This document shows positions 26,761-38,386 of a DNA stretch of 64,000 nucleotides, piece by piece. The DNA comes from Pluralibacter sp. (lineage in GTDB: Bacteria; Pseudomonadota; Gammaproteobacteria; Enterobacterales; Enterobacteriaceae). The notes beneath the pieces are model-generated. The model saw only the letters and a list, made by a program, of their open reading frames with translations, searched no databases and was not told the DNA's origin. The position numbers were made by a program, and so were the translations under genes. The DNA lies in the NCBI RefSeq assembly GCF_019237635.1, contig NZ_JAFAGS010000047.1, forward strand, positions 1-64,000. Direction: 5' to 3'. Numbering within the stretch: position 1 is the stretch's first letter; every line of letters begins with the position of its first letter.

Positions 26761-28413
26761 ATGAGATTTTTGCAACGCGGCGTCGCGCTGGCGATGCTGG
26801 CGGCGTGGTCGCTGGCAAGCCTGCCCGCACAGGCCTATGAGCAGGATAAGACCTACAAGATAACCATCCTGCACACCAACGATCACCACGGTCACTTCTG
26901 GCGCAGCGAGTACGGCGAGTATGGCCTGGCGGCGCAAAAAACGCTGGTGGACAGCATTCGTAAAGAGGTAGCGGCAGAGGGCGGCAGCGTACTTTTGCTC
27001 TCCGGCGGCGACATCAACACCGGCGTACCGGAGTCCGACCTGCAGGACGCCGAACCCGATTTCCGCGGCATGAACTTGATAGGCTATGACGCCATGGCCG
27101 TGGGCAACCACGAGTTCGATAACCCGTTAAGCGTGCTGCGCCAGCAGGAAAAGTGGGTCAAGTTCCCGTTCCTCTCCGCCAACATCTACCAAAAAAGCAC
27201 CGGCGAGCGGCTGTTTAAGCCATGGGCGCTGTTTAACCGCCAGGGGCTGAAGATCGCGGTTATCGGTTTAACCACCGACGATACGGCGAAAATCGGCAAC
27301 CCGGAGTACTTCACCGATATCGAATTCCGTAAACCGGCTGAGGAAGCGAAGCTGGTTATCCAGGAGCTGCAGCAAACGCAGAAGCCGGACATTATCCTCG
27401 CTGCGACCCACATGGGGCATTATGACAACGGCAACCACGGCTCCAACGCGCCGGGAGATGTTGAAATGGCCCGCAGCCTGCCTGCCGGTTCGCTGGCGAT
27501 GATTGTGGGCGGTCACTCACAAGACCCGGTGTGCATGGCCTCGGAGAACAAAAAGCAGGTCGACTATGTGCCGGGTACGCCGTGCGCGCCGGACAGGCAA
27601 AACGGTATCTGGATTGTGCAGGCCCATGAGTGGGGCAAATACGTCGGTCGTGCGGATTTTGAATTCCGCAACGGGGAGATGAAGCTGGTGAATTATCAGC
27701 TGATCCCGGTCAACCTGAAGAAAAAAGTGACCTACGATAACGGGCAAAGCGAGCGTGTGCTCTACACGCCGCAGATCCCGGAAAACCCGCAAATGCTCTC
27801 GTTGCTGACGCCGTTCCAGAATAAAGGCAAGGCGCAGTTGGAGGTCAAAATCGGCGATGTGAACGGCCGTCTTGAAGGCGATCGCGGCAAAGTTCGTTTC
27901 GTGCAGACCAACATGGGACACCTGCTGCTGGCGGCGCAAATGGCGCGCACCAATGCTGATTTTGCGGTGATGAGCGGCGGCGGCATTCGCGATTCCATCG
28001 ACGCCGGGAAAATAACCTATAAAGACGTGCTGAAGGTACAGCCATTTGGCAACGTGCTGGTTTATGTCGATATGTCGGGCAAAGAGGTCACGGAGTATCT
28101 GACCGCTGTTGCGCAAATGAAGCCGGATTCCGGCGCCTACCCGCAGTTCGCCAACGTCAGTTTTGTGGCGAAAGACGGCAAGCTGGACGCGCTTAAGATC
28201 AAAGGCGAACCGGTCGACCCGGCGAAAACCTACCGGATGGCGACGCTGAGCTTCAACGCCACCGGCGGCGACGGCTATCCGCATATTGATAATAAGCCTG
28301 GCTATGTGAATACCGGGTTTATCGACGCTGAGGTGCTTAAGCAGTATATCGAGCAGAACTCACCGCTGGATGCGGGGGCTTATGAGCCGAAAGGCGAGGT
28401 GAGCTGGCAGTAA
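26761..28413 (+). CDS. ushA: Bifunctional UDP-sugar hydrolase/5'-nucleotidase
   Basis: Signal peptide MRFLQRGVALAMLAAWSLASLPAQAYEQDKTYKITILHTNDHHGHFW; metallophosphoesterase motifs. Confidence 0.97.
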   Translation: MRFLQRGVALAMLAAWSLASLPAQAYEQDKTYKITILHTNDHHGHFWRSEYGEYGLAAQKTLVDSIRKEVAAEGGSVLLLSGGDINTGVPESDLQDAEPDFRGMNLIGYDAMAVGNHEFDNPLSVLRQQEKWVKFPFLSANIYQKSTGERLFKPWALFNRQGLKIAVIGLTTDDTAKIGNPEYFTDIEFRKPAEEAKLVIQELQQTQKPDIILAATHMGHYDNGNHGSNAPGDVEMARSLPAGSLAMIVGGHSQDPVCMASENKKQVDYVPGTPCAPDRQNGIWIVQAHEWGKYVGRADFEFRNGEMKLVNYQLIPVNLKKKVTYDNGQSERVLYTPQIPENPQMLSLLTPFQNKGKAQLEVKIGDVNGRLEGDRGKVRFVQTNMGHLLLAAQMARTNADFAVMSGGGIRDSIDAGKITYKDVLKVQPFGNVLVYVDMSGKEVTEYLTAVAQMKPDSGAYPQFANVSFVAKDGKLDALKIKGEPVDPAKTYRMATLSFNATGGDGYPHIDNKPGYVNTGFIDAEVLKQYIEQNSPLDAGAYEPKGEVSWQ

Positions 28414-28453
28414 CGGTGGAATGGCCCGGTGAGTCGATGCTCACCGGGTTTTG

Positions 28454-28951
<498 letters not shown>

Positions 28952-29056
28952 TTACCTGAAGTGAGGCAAGCATACGCCTGATGGTTGCTGAAAAAATAGT
29001 ATTATCTTGCGCAATAGTGTTGGCAGTGGTGGTGACTTTGAGCGACAATCGGAGGA

Positions 29057-29136
29057 TCCGGAGTGCAAACTCCGGGATAATAATAATGATGAAATTCCTC
29101 TTTGACGGGCCAATAGAAATATTGGCCATTTTTTTA
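29057..29136 (+). ncRNA. chiX: Small RNA ChiX (MicM/SroB)
   Basis: Hallmark ATGAAATTCCTCTTTGACGGGCCAATAGAAATATTGGCCATTTTTTT between ybaK and ybaP. The 5' end is estimated from a TTGGCA...GACAAT promoter at 29020-29049. Confidence 0.9.
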
Positions 29137-29940
29137 TTTTATCGCGGCGGCGAGCATTGCGGGCAGATTACCCTCTCCGTACAGATGCAGCGCGCCGACG
29201 GCCACCACGTAGCGCCCCGGCGGAAGGGCCAGCAGCATGTCGCGCCACGCCAGGTTGCGCTGGTGCATCAGCACATCGTACAGCGTCTCGCTAAAGGTAT
29301 TGGGCAGCGAGGTGGCGGCATTGGTTGGCGGCTGTTCCAGCCACCAGCCGATCATCACCTGCAGCAGCCGGGCGTTGGTATGCCAGTGGGTGAGCGTATC
29401 TTCCAGCAGCGAAAGCCCGTCGTCCGGTAACTGACGCAGCAACGCCACCTGATTCTGTGCGCCCTCCAGCTCAATCACCCGGGTATTCGTACCGCGTACG
29501 CTGTTCAGCATCTGATAATCAATACCGTAATCGGCGCGCAGCCCCAGCGTTTGCGCCTGGGTCGCCTGCAGCACCATGGCTATCTGCCACAGCGGCTGGC
29601 TGTCGAGGAGTGTGAGCGACAGGCCCAGCTCGTTGGTTAGCTTCTCCAGCGTTTGCAGGTCGTCGGCAGACAGGCGCTCGGCCAGCGGCGGGTAGTCGGG
29701 GAGCGAGCCGAACGGACTTTCGCTGCCGGAGACATCGGCTTCAACGATCAGCGCATCGGCCTGGTGGATCTTTTTCAGTAGCTTCGGCGGCAGCGGGGAC
29801 ATATCGCGGGTGCCCATATGGATACTGCCGACGAGGTGAAGGTGGCGGTTGCCAGGAAGGAGAATATCCAGCGCGGGCCAGGAATAAGACGCCCCGATCA
29901 GGGTACGCCACAGCATTTTTATTCGGTCTGACAGGCCCAT
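29134..29940 (-). CDS. ybaP: TraB/GumN family protein YbaP
   Basis: TraB-domain features (LVGSIHMGTRDMSPLPPKLLKKIHQADALIVEAD); position between chiX and copA. Confidence 0.9.
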   Translation of the reverse strand: MGLSDRIKMLWRTLIGASYSWPALDILLPGNRHLHLVGSIHMGTRDMSPLPPKLLKKIHQADALIVEADVSGSESPFGSLPDYPPLAERLSADDLQTLEKLTNELGLSLTLLDSQPLWQIAMVLQATQAQTLGLRADYGIDYQMLNSVRGTNTRVIELEGAQNQVALLRQLPDDGLSLLEDTLTHWHTNARLLQVMIGWWLEQPPTNAATSLPNTFSETLYDVLMHQRNLAWRDMLLALPPGRYVVAVGALHLYGEGNLPAMLAAAIK

Positions 29941-30028
29941 ACGCGCTCCGTGATGAAAGGTTCATGCTAGCGCGTTGCCCGCTGAGGCGCAATGCTATCC
30001 CCCTGCGCAAAAACGCAGGGGAAGACCG

Positions 30029-32530
30029 TTACGCTTTCGGTTTAAAACGCAGCAGGCGGTTGGCGTTGCTGACCACGGTAATGGACGACAGCGCCATCGC
30101 CGCACCGGCCACGACCGGGTTAAGCAGGGTACCGGTCAACGGCCAGAGGATACCGGCTGCAATCGGGATGCCGAGCGAGTTATAGATAAACGCCCCCAGC
30201 AGGTTCTGCTTCATATTGCGCAGCGTCGCGCGAGAAATCGCCAGCGCATCGGCAACGCCGACCAGGCTGTGGCGCATCAGGGTAATAGCCGCGGTCTCGA
30301 TAGCGACATCGCTACCGCCGCCCATCGCAATCCCGACTTCGGCCTGGGCCAGCGCCGGGGCGTCATTGATACCGTCGCCGACCATCGCCACCTGGCGGCC
30401 TTCCGCCTGCAGTTTTTTAATCGCTTCGGCTTTACCGTCCGGCAGCACGCCAGCGATGACTTCATCAATACCGGCTTCTTTGGCGATGGCGTTGGCGGTG
30501 ATGGGGTTATCCCCGGTGAGCATCACCAGGCGATAACCTTCCCGGTGCAGGCGCGCCAGCGCGCTGACGCTGTCCTCACGCAGCGGATCGCGGATGGCCA
30601 GCAGCGCGGCGGCAACACCGTCGACGGCCAGCAATACTGGCGTTGCGCCGCGGGCGGCCTGCGCCTGAATCTCGTCGGCAAGCGATGCGGTATCGACATT
30701 ATGCTCGTTGAGCAGCGCCTGGTTGCCGAGCAGCAGCGTGTGGCCTTCCGCGCTGCCGCTGACGCCAAGGCCGCGCAGGGTGCGGAAATCGCTGACCTGC
30801 GGCAATGCCTGGTCTGCGGCTTTCTCCAGAATGGCGTGCGCCAGCGGGTGGCTGGAGCCTTGTTCAAGCGCGGCTGCCAGACGCAGGGCCAGCGCTTCGT
30901 CCACGCCGTTCGCAGTGGTGACTGCGACGACCTGCGGTTTCCCTTCGGTCAGGGTGCCGGTTTTATCGAATACCAGCGTGTCCAGTTGGCTTGCGCGCTG
31001 CAGGGCATCGGCATCGCGCACCAGTACGCCGTATTCGGCCGCGCGACCCACGCCTGCGATAATCGACATTGGCGTTGCCAGCCCCAGGGCGCACGGGCAG
31101 GCGATGATCAGCACCGTGGTGGCGATGACCAGGGTATAAACAATTTGCGGCGCCGGGCCGAAAAAGTACCAGATGGCGGCGCTTACCAGCGCAATGACCA
31201 CCACGGTCGGGACAAACACGGCCGAAATACGGTCCGCCAGTTGGCCGATTTCCGGTTTACTGCTTTGCGCCTGGCGCACCATGCGAATAATGCGCGACAG
31301 CGTGGTATGGCTACCGACGGCGCTGGCGCGAAACAGCACGCTGCCGTCCTGGACGACGGTCCCGGCGTGAATGTTTTCGCCATCGCCTTTTTGCTGCGGC
31401 ACCGGTTCGCCGGTCAGCATCGCTTCATCAAACCAGGCTTCGCCCTGGGTAATTTCGCCATCGACAGGGACGCGGTCGCCGGTGGTCAGGCGCAGCGTCA
31501 TACCGGGCTGAACGTCCGCCAGCGGCACGGTGATTTCACCCTCTTCAGTGACCACGCGGGCGGTGGGCGGCGTCAGGTCGAGCAGTTTTTCCAGCGCTTT
31601 CGACGAGCGCTGGCGAGCGCGGGCTTCCAGCATGTGGCCGAGGTTAATCAGACCAATGATCATGGCGCTGGCTTCATAGTAGAGATGCCGGGCCTCCATT
31701 GGGAACCACTGCGGCCAGATGTTGACGCTCATGGAGTAAAGCCACGCCACGCCGGTGCCCAGTGCCACCAGCGTATCCATGGTGGCGGCGCCGTTTTTCA
31801 GGCTCTTCCACGCGCTGGTGTAAAAATGGCCGCCCGCGAAGACCATCACCGCGAGGGTCAGCAGGCCGATGGCGAGCCACAGGGAGCGGTTAGCGTCGGT
31901 GACCATCATGTTATCGCCGATCATCCCCCAGACCATGAGCGGAAGGCCGACGAGCAGGGCGACGGCCGCCTGCCAGCGAAAACGTTTCATGGTGGCGACG
32001 GCGGTTTGCTGCTGGCGTTCGCGACGCTCCTGGTCATCTTCGATGGCCTCGGCGCCGTAACCCGCTTTTTCCACCGCCTGCACTAATTCTGCCGCGGACG
32101 CACTGCCTATCACCAGCGCGGTGCGTTCCGCCAGGTTTACCCGTGCCTGTGAGACTCCCGGCACTGCCGCAAGGGCGTTTTGCACCCGGGAGACACAGCT
32201 GGCGCAGCTCATACCGTTGATCAACAGCTGTTGGCTGTCATCAATATCGTCAGCTGCCGGAAGCTCAGGGTGGGCCGCTGTCAGCGCTTCCGACGGGATT
32301 GATGACTCTGCCAGCGGTTTAGCCTTTGGGTGGCTGACGACCGCGCCGTATCCGGCTTGTTTGATGGTTTCAATCAGCTGTTCAGCGCTGGCGCTGCCGG
32401 TGATGTGCGCTTCGGTCACGGTGACGTCGGCCTGCTCAACGTCGGAACGTTGCTCAAGGCTTTCTTTCACGCGTTTAACGCAGTGGCCGCAGGAGAGGCC
32501 ATCGAGCGTGAGATCGATAGTGTGAGACAT
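30029..32530 (-). CDS. copA: Cu(+)-exporting P1B-type ATPase CopA
   Basis: 833 aa; two CxxC heavy-metal domains (GLSCGHC, GMSCASC), CPC motif ([13 protein letters not shown]), DKTGTLTEG. Confidence 0.98.
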   Translation of the reverse strand: MSHTIDLTLDGLSCGHCVKRVKESLEQRSDVEQADVTVTEAHITGSASAEQLIETIKQAGYGAVVSHPKAKPLAESSIPSEALTAAHPELPAADDIDDSQQLLINGMSCASCVSRVQNALAAVPGVSQARVNLAERTALVIGSASAAELVQAVEKAGYGAEAIEDDQERRERQQQTAVATMKRFRWQAAVALLVGLPLMVWGMIGDNMMVTDANRSLWLAIGLLTLAVMVFAGGHFYTSAWKSLKNGAATMDTLVALGTGVAWLYSMSVNIWPQWFPMEARHLYYEASAMIIGLINLGHMLEARARQRSSKALEKLLDLTPPTARVVTEEGEITVPLADVQPGMTLRLTTGDRVPVDGEITQGEAWFDEAMLTGEPVPQQKGDGENIHAGTVVQDGSVLFRASAVGSHTTLSRIIRMVRQAQSSKPEIGQLADRISAVFVPTVVVIALVSAAIWYFFGPAPQIVYTLVIATTVLIIACPCALGLATPMSIIAGVGRAAEYGVLVRDADALQRASQLDTLVFDKTGTLTEGKPQVVAVTTANGVDEALALRLAAALEQGSSHPLAHAILEKAADQALPQVSDFRTLRGLGVSGSAEGHTLLLGNQALLNEHNVDTASLADEIQAQAARGATPVLLAVDGVAAALLAIRDPLREDSVSALARLHREGYRLVMLTGDNPITANAIAKEAGIDEVIAGVLPDGKAEAIKKLQAEGRQVAMVGDGINDAPALAQAEVGIAMGGGSDVAIETAAITLMRHSLVGVADALAISRATLRNMKQNLLGAFIYNSLGIPIAAGILWPLTGTLLNPVVAGAAMALSSITVVSNANRLLRFKPKA
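32319..32330 (-). promoter_or_regulatory. Programmed -1 frameshift site for CopA(Z)
   Basis: Slippery C CCA AAG on the minus strand (32330-32324), then -1 frame GGC TAA; predicted product 70 aa. Confidence 0.82.
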
Positions 32531-32605
32531 AACAAAACTCCTTTATAATTACCCGGTCAGATATTGACCGACATAATGCTTTTATCTAACTGTTATGAAG
32601 GTTAA

Positions 32606-32626
32606 ACCTTCCATCAAGGGGAAGGT
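32606..32626. promoter_or_regulatory. CueR box in the copA promoter
   Basis: ACCTTCCATCAAGGGGAAGGT dyad between divergent copA and cueR. Confidence 0.9.
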
Positions 32627-32638
32627 CAAGGAGGAAAT

Positions 32639-33058
32639 GTGAATATTAGCGATGTGGCGAAAAAAACCGGCCTGACCAGTAAGGCGATTCGCTTCTATGA
32701 AGAGAAAGGGCTGGTGACGCCGCCGCTGCGTGGCGACAACGGCTACCGTAGCTACACGCAAAAGCATCTCGATGAGCTGACGCTACTGCGCCAGGCGCGA
32801 CAGGTGGGGTTTAACCTGGAAGAGTGCGGCGAGCTGGTGAACCTGTTTAACGATCCAAAGCGCCATAGCGCCGATGTAAAAGCGCGTACGTTGCAAAAGG
32901 TGGCCGATATCGAGCGGCATATCAAAGAGTTGCAGAGCATGCGTAAACAGCTGCTGGCGCTGGCGCAGGCTTGCCCTGGCGATGACAGCGCCGATTGTCC
33001 GATTATCGACAATCTCGCTGGCGGCTGTCACCACCCTAAGTCAAGCTCAGGCCACTAA
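32639..33058 (+). CDS. cueR: MerR family copper-responsive regulator CueR
   Basis: (GTG)[58 protein letters not shown]-terminal CPGDDSADC. Confidence 0.97.
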   Translation: MNISDVAKKTGLTSKAIRFYEEKGLVTPPLRGDNGYRSYTQKHLDELTLLRQARQVGFNLEECGELVNLFNDPKRHSADVKARTLQKVADIERHIKELQSMRKQLLALAQACPGDDSADCPIIDNLAGGCHHPKSSSGH

Positions 33059-33525
33059 GAGGATTCGCGGTGGGGGCAGGCGCGCACGCGCAATACGATG
33101 CCTTCTACCGCGATAACCTCCACATGGGTGCCCGCGGGCAAGTCGTCGTCTGCGCTGACCGGCCACGAGCTGTCGCCGACGCGCATGTGTCCGCGGCCGT
33201 TGTAGAGTGCGCTATCCAGCGTAAAACGCATACCGACCAGCTGCTGGCCTCGCTGGTTAAGATGGCTGTCTGCCGCTTGCTGCTGTTTAACCCGGCTCGA
33301 CAGCCAGCGCCACCACAGCCAGGCGGCGAGCAGCGTCAGCACGGCGAACAGCGCGCCCTGCCACGCCCAGTCGACGGGCAGCACCCATACCACCAGCCCG
33401 GTGACGAGGGCCGCGACGCCGCTCCAGAGCAGATAGCCATTTCCCCCCAGCATCTCCGCTGCCAGCAGCAAACCGCCGAGGCTCAGCCAGAAAACATGCG
33501 GATAAATGAGGATCGCGTCGATCAT
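33055..33525 (-). CDS. ybbJ: NfeD-like inner membrane protein
   Basis: TM segments plus C-terminal OB-like domain; overlaps qmcA start (ATGA). Confidence 0.93.
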   Translation of the reverse strand: MIDAILIYPHVFWLSLGGLLLAAEMLGGNGYLLWSGVAALVTGLVVWVLPVDWAWQGALFAVLTLLAAWLWWRWLSSRVKQQQAADSHLNQRGQQLVGMRFTLDSALYNGRGHMRVGDSSWPVSADDDLPAGTHVEVIAVEGIVLRVRACPHRESS

Positions 33526-34442
33526 GGTTTTTTCCGCGCGTCGGCGCTGTCTTTGACCAGTTCGGTGATCCCGGCGATCGACCCCATCAGGCTGCTGGCG
33601 TCCAGCGGCATCATGACCACCTTACTGTTATTGGCAGAGCCAATATGCAGCAGCGCATCGGTGTATTTTTGCGCCACGAAGTAGTTCACCGCCTGGATAT
33701 CCCCGGCTGCGATCGCCTCAGACACCATCTGCGTTGCGCGGGCTTCCGCCTCGGCGGAGCGTTCGCGCGCCTCAGCCTGCAAAAATGCTGACTGACGCTC
33801 GCCTTCGGCTTTGAGGATCTGCGACTGTTTTTCCCCTTCCGCCTTGAGGATTGCCGCCTGACGCACCCCTTCGGCCTCCAGAATGTAGGCGCGTTTGGTA
33901 CGTTCCGCTTTCATCTGGGCGTTCATCGAGGAGATAAGTTCAGCGGGGGGACGCACATCGCGAATCTCAATACGCGTGACCTTGATGCCCCACGGATTGG
34001 TGGCTTCGTCGACGATATGCAGCAGGCGGGTGTTAATGCTGTCGCGCTGAGAGAGCATCTCGTCGAGCTCCATGGAGCCGAGCACCGTACGGATGTTGGT
34101 CATGGTCAGGTTGATGATAGCCAGCTCCAGGTTGCTGACTTCATAGGCGGCCTTCGGCGCATCGATCACCTGGATAAAGCAGACGGCATCGATGGTGACG
34201 TTGGCGTTATCTTTGGAGATGATTTCCTGCGAGGGGATGTCGAGCACTTGCTCCATCATATTAATCTTGCGACCGATGCGGTCCATAAACGGCACCACGA
34301 GGCTCAGACCTGGCTGCAGCGTTTTGGTATAACGCCCAAAGCGTTCAACCGTCCACTGAAAGCCCTGGGGGACGATCTTCACCCCTGCGCCGACAATCAC
34401 CAGCGCGACAAAAATCAAGACGGGAATAAATACGAGCATCAA
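33522..34442 (-). CDS. qmcA: SPFH/band 7 protein QmcA
   Basis: 306 aa; band-7 domain ([44 protein letters not shown]). Confidence 0.96.
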   Translation of the reverse strand: MMLVFIPVLIFVALVIVGAGVKIVPQGFQWTVERFGRYTKTLQPGLSLVVPFMDRIGRKINMMEQVLDIPSQEIISKDNANVTIDAVCFIQVIDAPKAAYEVSNLELAIINLTMTNIRTVLGSMELDEMLSQRDSINTRLLHIVDEATNPWGIKVTRIEIRDVRPPAELISSMNAQMKAERTKRAYILEAEGVRQAAILKAEGEKQSQILKAEGERQSAFLQAEARERSAEAEARATQMVSEAIAAGDIQAVNYFVAQKYTDALLHIGSANNSKVVMMPLDASSLMGSIAGITELVKDSADARKKP

Positions 34443-34557
34443 AAACCTCCTGTTTTTACCTGAATGACCTCAGATAAAGTATATCTTTTATCTTCAGCGC
34501 TGCGAAACAATAATGGATACAATAGGTAAGGTTTAGTACAGATAAAACGGATAGACC

Positions 34558-35226
34558 ATGAAGGAAATATTGCAATTAAAACAGGTGGGTTATCGCATCG
34601 GCGATAATACTATTTTGCGCGATATCAATCTGACGCTGCGGGAAGGCGAATTTACCCTGATTACCGGTCCGTCGGGCTGCGGTAAAAGTACGCTGCTCAA
34701 AATCATCGCCTCGTTGATTAGCCCGACCTCCGGCACGCTGCTGTTTGACGGGGCGGATATCGAGCGTCTGTCGCCGGAACACTACCGCCAGCAGGTCTCG
34801 TACTGCACGCAAACGCCCGCGCTGTTTGGCGATACCGTTTACGACAATCTCATTTTCCCGTGGCAGATCCGCAATCAGCGTCCGGAACCCGACAAGCTGC
34901 TCGCTGATTTAGCCCGCTTCGGTTTAGCGGCGGAGACGCTGGAAAAATCCATTACTGAACTTTCCGGTGGAGAAAAACAGCGGGTCTCGCTCATTCGTAA
35001 TTTACAGTTTTTGCCGAAAGTATTATTACTCGACGAAATTACCAGCGCGCTGGACGAAGAAAATAAGCATAAGGTGAACGATATTATTCACCACTATGCG
35101 GCGGAAAAAAATATTGCCGTGCTGTGGGTCACGCACGATCGGGGCGAAATCCGCCATGCGGATAGCGTCATTACGCTGGCGGCGAACGCGGGTGAAATGC
35201 AGGAGAGTACGCGTGAACGAGCATAA
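34558..35226 (+). CDS. fetA: Iron export ABC transporter ATP-binding protein FetA
   Basis: Walker A GPSGCGKST, signature LSGGEKQR; synteny. Confidence 0.95.
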   Translation: MKEILQLKQVGYRIGDNTILRDINLTLREGEFTLITGPSGCGKSTLLKIIASLISPTSGTLLFDGADIERLSPEHYRQQVSYCTQTPALFGDTVYDNLIFPWQIRNQRPEPDKLLADLARFGLAAETLEKSITELSGGEKQRVSLIRNLQFLPKVLLLDEITSALDEENKHKVNDIIHHYAAEKNIAVLWVTHDRGEIRHADSVITLAANAGEMQESTRERA

Positions 35227-35992
35227 TATTACTAACGAATCGCTGGCGTTTGCGATGGTGCTGGTGCTGGTGGCGATCGTCGTCAGCTACCGGGAAAAAC
35301 TGGCGCTGGAAAAAGACATCATCTGGAGCATCTGCCGCGCGGTGGTGCAGCTCGTGATTGTCGGCTATGTGCTGAAGTACATCTTTAACGTCAACCACGC
35401 GGTGCTGACGCTGCTGATGGTGTTGTTTATCTGTTTTAACGCGGCCTGGAATGCCCAGAAGCGCAGCCGGTATATCGATAAAGCGTTTACTTCGTCGTTT
35501 ATTGCCATTACCACCGGTACGGCGCTTACCCTGGCGGTGCTGGTGTTTTCGGGATCGATAAGCTTTACGCCGATGCAGGTGATTCCCATTTCCGGGATGA
35601 TCGCCGGTAACGCGATGATCGCGGTAGGACTGTGCTACAACAATCTGGGCCAGCGTTTTCGCAGCGAGCAGCAGCAGATTCAGGAAAAGCTCAGCCTGGG
35701 CGCGACGCCGAAAATGGCCTCGGCGCGGTTGATTCGCGAAAGTATTCGCGCATCGCTTATTCCGACGGTCGATTCGGCAAAAACGGTGGGGTTGGTGAGC
35801 TTACCGGGCATGATGTCGGGGCTGATTTTCGCCGGGATTGACCCGGTAAAAGCGATTAAGTACCAGATTATGGTGACGTTTATGCTGCTGTCGACGGCCA
35901 GCCTGTCGACCATCATCGGCTGCTATCTGACTTACCGCAAGTTCTACAACGCCCGCCACCAGTTGGTGGTGACGCAACTGAAGAAATCATAG
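35213..35992 (+). CDS. fetB: Iron export ABC transporter permease FetB
   Basis: GTG start giving (V)NEHNITNESLAFAMVLVLVAIVVSYREKLALEKDIIWSICRAVVQL; overlaps fetA by 14 nt. Confidence 0.94.
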   Translation: MNEHNITNESLAFAMVLVLVAIVVSYREKLALEKDIIWSICRAVVQLVIVGYVLKYIFNVNHAVLTLLMVLFICFNAAWNAQKRSRYIDKAFTSSFIAITTGTALTLAVLVFSGSISFTPMQVIPISGMIAGNAMIAVGLCYNNLGQRFRSEQQQIQEKLSLGATPKMASARLIRESIRASLIPTVDSAKTVGLVSLPGMMSGLIFAGIDPVKAIKYQIMVTFMLLSTASLSTIIGCYLTYRKFYNARHQLVVTQLKKS

Positions 35993-36002
35993 CGTGCTGC
36001 GG

Positions 36003-36041
36003 TTACCCTCTCCCGGATCGTACACGGGCGGGAGAGGGTAA
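36003..36041. terminator. Bidirectional terminator fetB/cnoX
   Basis: Perfect 13-bp inverted repeat TTACCCTCTCCCG...CGGGAGAGGGTAA. Confidence 0.65.
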
Positions 36042-36046
36042 TCCGA

Positions 36047-36901
36047 TTAATACAGCAACGAATAGAGCTTACGGCGATACTGCGACGCCAGCGCATCGCC
36101 GGTGCCCAACGCCGCCAGAATTTCCTGCAGCATCTTACGCGCCTGACCGTCTGCTGCGCCGAGGTCTTTTTTGAGATGGCTAAACAGCAGCTCCAGCGCT
36201 TCTTCGTTACGCCCGACCTGATGCAACTGCAACGCCAGCTGCGACGCCAGCGCCGCATCGTCCGGATGTGCCTCGACCTGCTGTTGCAGGTGCTGAATTT
36301 CCGGCGTGTCGGCGGCCTGTTTCAGTAGCTCAATTTGCGCGACCAGCCCCTGGTAACGGGTGTCCTGATCCTGCAAAGGAATGGTTTTTAAGGTGGCCTG
36401 CGCCTCGTCGGTACGGTGCAGGACTATCTGGGTTTCCGCCAGTAGCAGGCCAATCTGGCTGTCCTGACCTGACATCTGCCAGGCCTCTTTCAGCAGCGGC
36501 AGCGCGTCTGCGTGTTTACCTTCCTGCATCAGCGCCATGGCTTCCTGCGCTTTCAACTCTTCTTCGCGCGGCAGCACTTTGTCGAGCAGGGCGCGGATCG
36601 CCTCTTCCGGCTGCGGGCCCTGGAAACCGTCCACTGGCTGGCCGTTCTGGAACAAGTACACGGTCGGGATGGCGCGCAGACCGAACTGCGAGGCGATCAT
36701 CTGTTCGGCGTCGCAGTCCACTTTCGCGAGAATAAACTGCCCGTTGTACTGGGCTGCCAGTTTGTCCAGCACTGGCGTCAGTTGCTCGCAGTGCTGGCTG
36801 CGTGCGGACCAGAAATAGAAAAGCACCGGAGTGGCGACAGACTGTTCCAGCGTCTGGTGCAGGTTAGCTTCGGTAATGTTGACGATATTCTGTACTGACA
36901 T
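36047..36901 (-). CDS. cnoX: Chaperedoxin CnoX (YbbN)
   Basis: Thioredoxin-like domain with SQHC in place of CxxC, then TPR region. Confidence 0.95.
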   Translation of the reverse strand: MSVQNIVNITEANLHQTLEQSVATPVLFYFWSARSQHCEQLTPVLDKLAAQYNGQFILAKVDCDAEQMIASQFGLRAIPTVYLFQNGQPVDGFQGPQPEEAIRALLDKVLPREEELKAQEAMALMQEGKHADALPLLKEAWQMSGQDSQIGLLLAETQIVLHRTDEAQATLKTIPLQDQDTRYQGLVAQIELLKQAADTPEIQHLQQQVEAHPDDAALASQLALQLHQVGRNEEALELLFSHLKKDLGAADGQARKMLQEILAALGTGDALASQYRRKLYSLLY

Positions 36902-36960
36902 GTTTTTATCTCGTTTGTCGATTTCCCCATGACATGGGGGCGGCGCGGCGCGCCTTCAAC

Positions 36961-37731
36961 TCAGCCCTGTAAGATTTTATCCATCATCCGGCCTGGCAGC
37001 AGGCGCTTAAGCAGCATAACGGCGTGCGTCACCAGCGTCACCGGATAGCGCATTTTCGGTTTGTCGCTGACGAACGCGTGGCGCACTTTTTCCACCACCG
37101 CTTCCGGGCCAAGGGTAAAGCGTGCGGCGATGCCCGGGTTCTCGACCGGTTTGTCGGCATCCATCTGGTTGACGTTGTCGGTAAAGCGGGTGCGAATCGG
37201 CCCCGGCTCAATCAGGCTCACTTTGATACCGCTGTAGCGCAGTTCCATGCGCAGCGCATCTGACCAGGCTTCCAGCGCATATTTGCTTGCCGCATAGGCG
37301 CCGCGACCGGGCGTAGAGATAAGCCCCATCACCGATGAGGTCATCACGATACGTCCTTCGCCGTGCGGCAGCATCGCCGGGAGCAGGCGCAGGGTGAGCT
37401 GGTGCGCACCAAAAAAGTTGGTGGAAAACTGCTGCTCCAGCTGTTGGCGGCTGATGGTCGACAGCGGGCCGTAGACCCCGTATCCGGCGTTATTGAAAAT
37501 GCCGAACAGCCGGTTATCCGTCAGGGCGATGACGTCATCAGCGGCCCGTTCGACGCTTTCCGGTGAATCCAGATCTAACAGAATGCCGGTCAGACCTAAG
37601 CCTGACATCCGGGCAACATCGTCCGGTTTGCGGCAGGCGGCCAGTACGCGAAATCCCTGACGTTTAAGCTCTAGCGCGCTCTCCAGGCCAATACCGCTGG
37701 AACATCCTGTAATTAAGACCGTTTTTTGCAT
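36961..37731 (-). CDS. ybbO: SDR family oxidoreductase YbbO
   Basis: TGCSSGIG and YAASKYALEAWSDALRMEL motifs; synteny. Confidence 0.94.
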   Translation of the reverse strand: MQKTVLITGCSSGIGLESALELKRQGFRVLAACRKPDDVARMSGLGLTGILLDLDSPESVERAADDVIALTDNRLFGIFNNAGYGVYGPLSTISRQQLEQQFSTNFFGAHQLTLRLLPAMLPHGEGRIVMTSSVMGLISTPGRGAYAASKYALEAWSDALRMELRYSGIKVSLIEPGPIRTRFTDNVNQMDADKPVENPGIAARFTLGPEAVVEKVRHAFVSDKPKMRYPVTLVTHAVMLLKRLLPGRMMDKILQG

Positions 37732-37759
37732 AACTTTACCTGAAGACGACCCCGGATTA

Positions 37760-38386
37760 TCAGGAGTCGTGATTAACTAAGGGAGCCAGACGTGTCGCCA
37801 TCCAGTCAGCAATAAACGGCTGTGCGTCACGATTGGGGTGAATACCATCGTCCTGCATCCACTGCGGTTTCAGATAAACCTCCTCCATGAAGAAGGGGAG
37901 CAGTGGAATATTAAATTCACTGGCAAGCTTCGGATATATCGCGCTAAAAGAGGCATTATAACGGCGGCCATAGTTAGCCGGGAGCCGAATTTGCATCAGC
38001 AGCGGCCTGGCGTTGGCGGCTTCGATATCCTTAAGGATGGTGCGCAGCGTCGCTTCCGTCTGCTGCGGCGGGAATCCGCGCAGGCCATCGTTACCGCCAA
38101 GCTCCACCAGTACCCAGCGAGGCTGGTGTTGTTTTAGCAGTTCAGGCAGGCGCGCGAGCCCCTGCTGCGAGGTGTCCCCGCTGATACTGGCGTTGATGAC
38201 GTCGGTTTTCGGCTGCCATTTCGTATTCAGCAGTGCAGGCCATGCGGCATTCGCCGCCATGCGGTAGCCGGCGCTGAGGCTGTCGCCCAGCACCAGCAGG
38301 GTGTCAGCAAACGCAGTACGGCAGGTTAACAGAACCAGAAACAGGAAAGGCACATGCCAGCGGAAAACATACTTGAAGTTCATCAT
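37760..38386 (-). CDS. tesA: Multifunctional acyl-CoA thioesterase I/protease I/lysophospholipase L1
   Basis: Signal peptide then ADTLLVLGDSLSAGYRM (SGNH GDSL), DGIHPN block. Confidence 0.96.
   Translation of the reverse strand: MMNFKYVFRWHVPFLFLVLLTCRTAFADTLLVLGDSLSAGYRMAANAAWPALLNTKWQPKTDVINASISGDTSQQGLARLPELLKQHQPRWVLVELGGNDGLRGFPPQQTEATLRTILKDIEAANARPLLMQIRLPANYGRRYNASFSAIYPKLASEFNIPLLPFFMEEVYLKPQWMQDDGIHPNRDAQPFIADWMATRLAPLVNHDS

Noticed and set aside
29975-32086. 703-aa plus-strand ORF
   Set aside because: Antisense shadow of copA; high-GC codon usage opens this frame. The translated protein is rich in R/Q/H/A with no recognisable domain.
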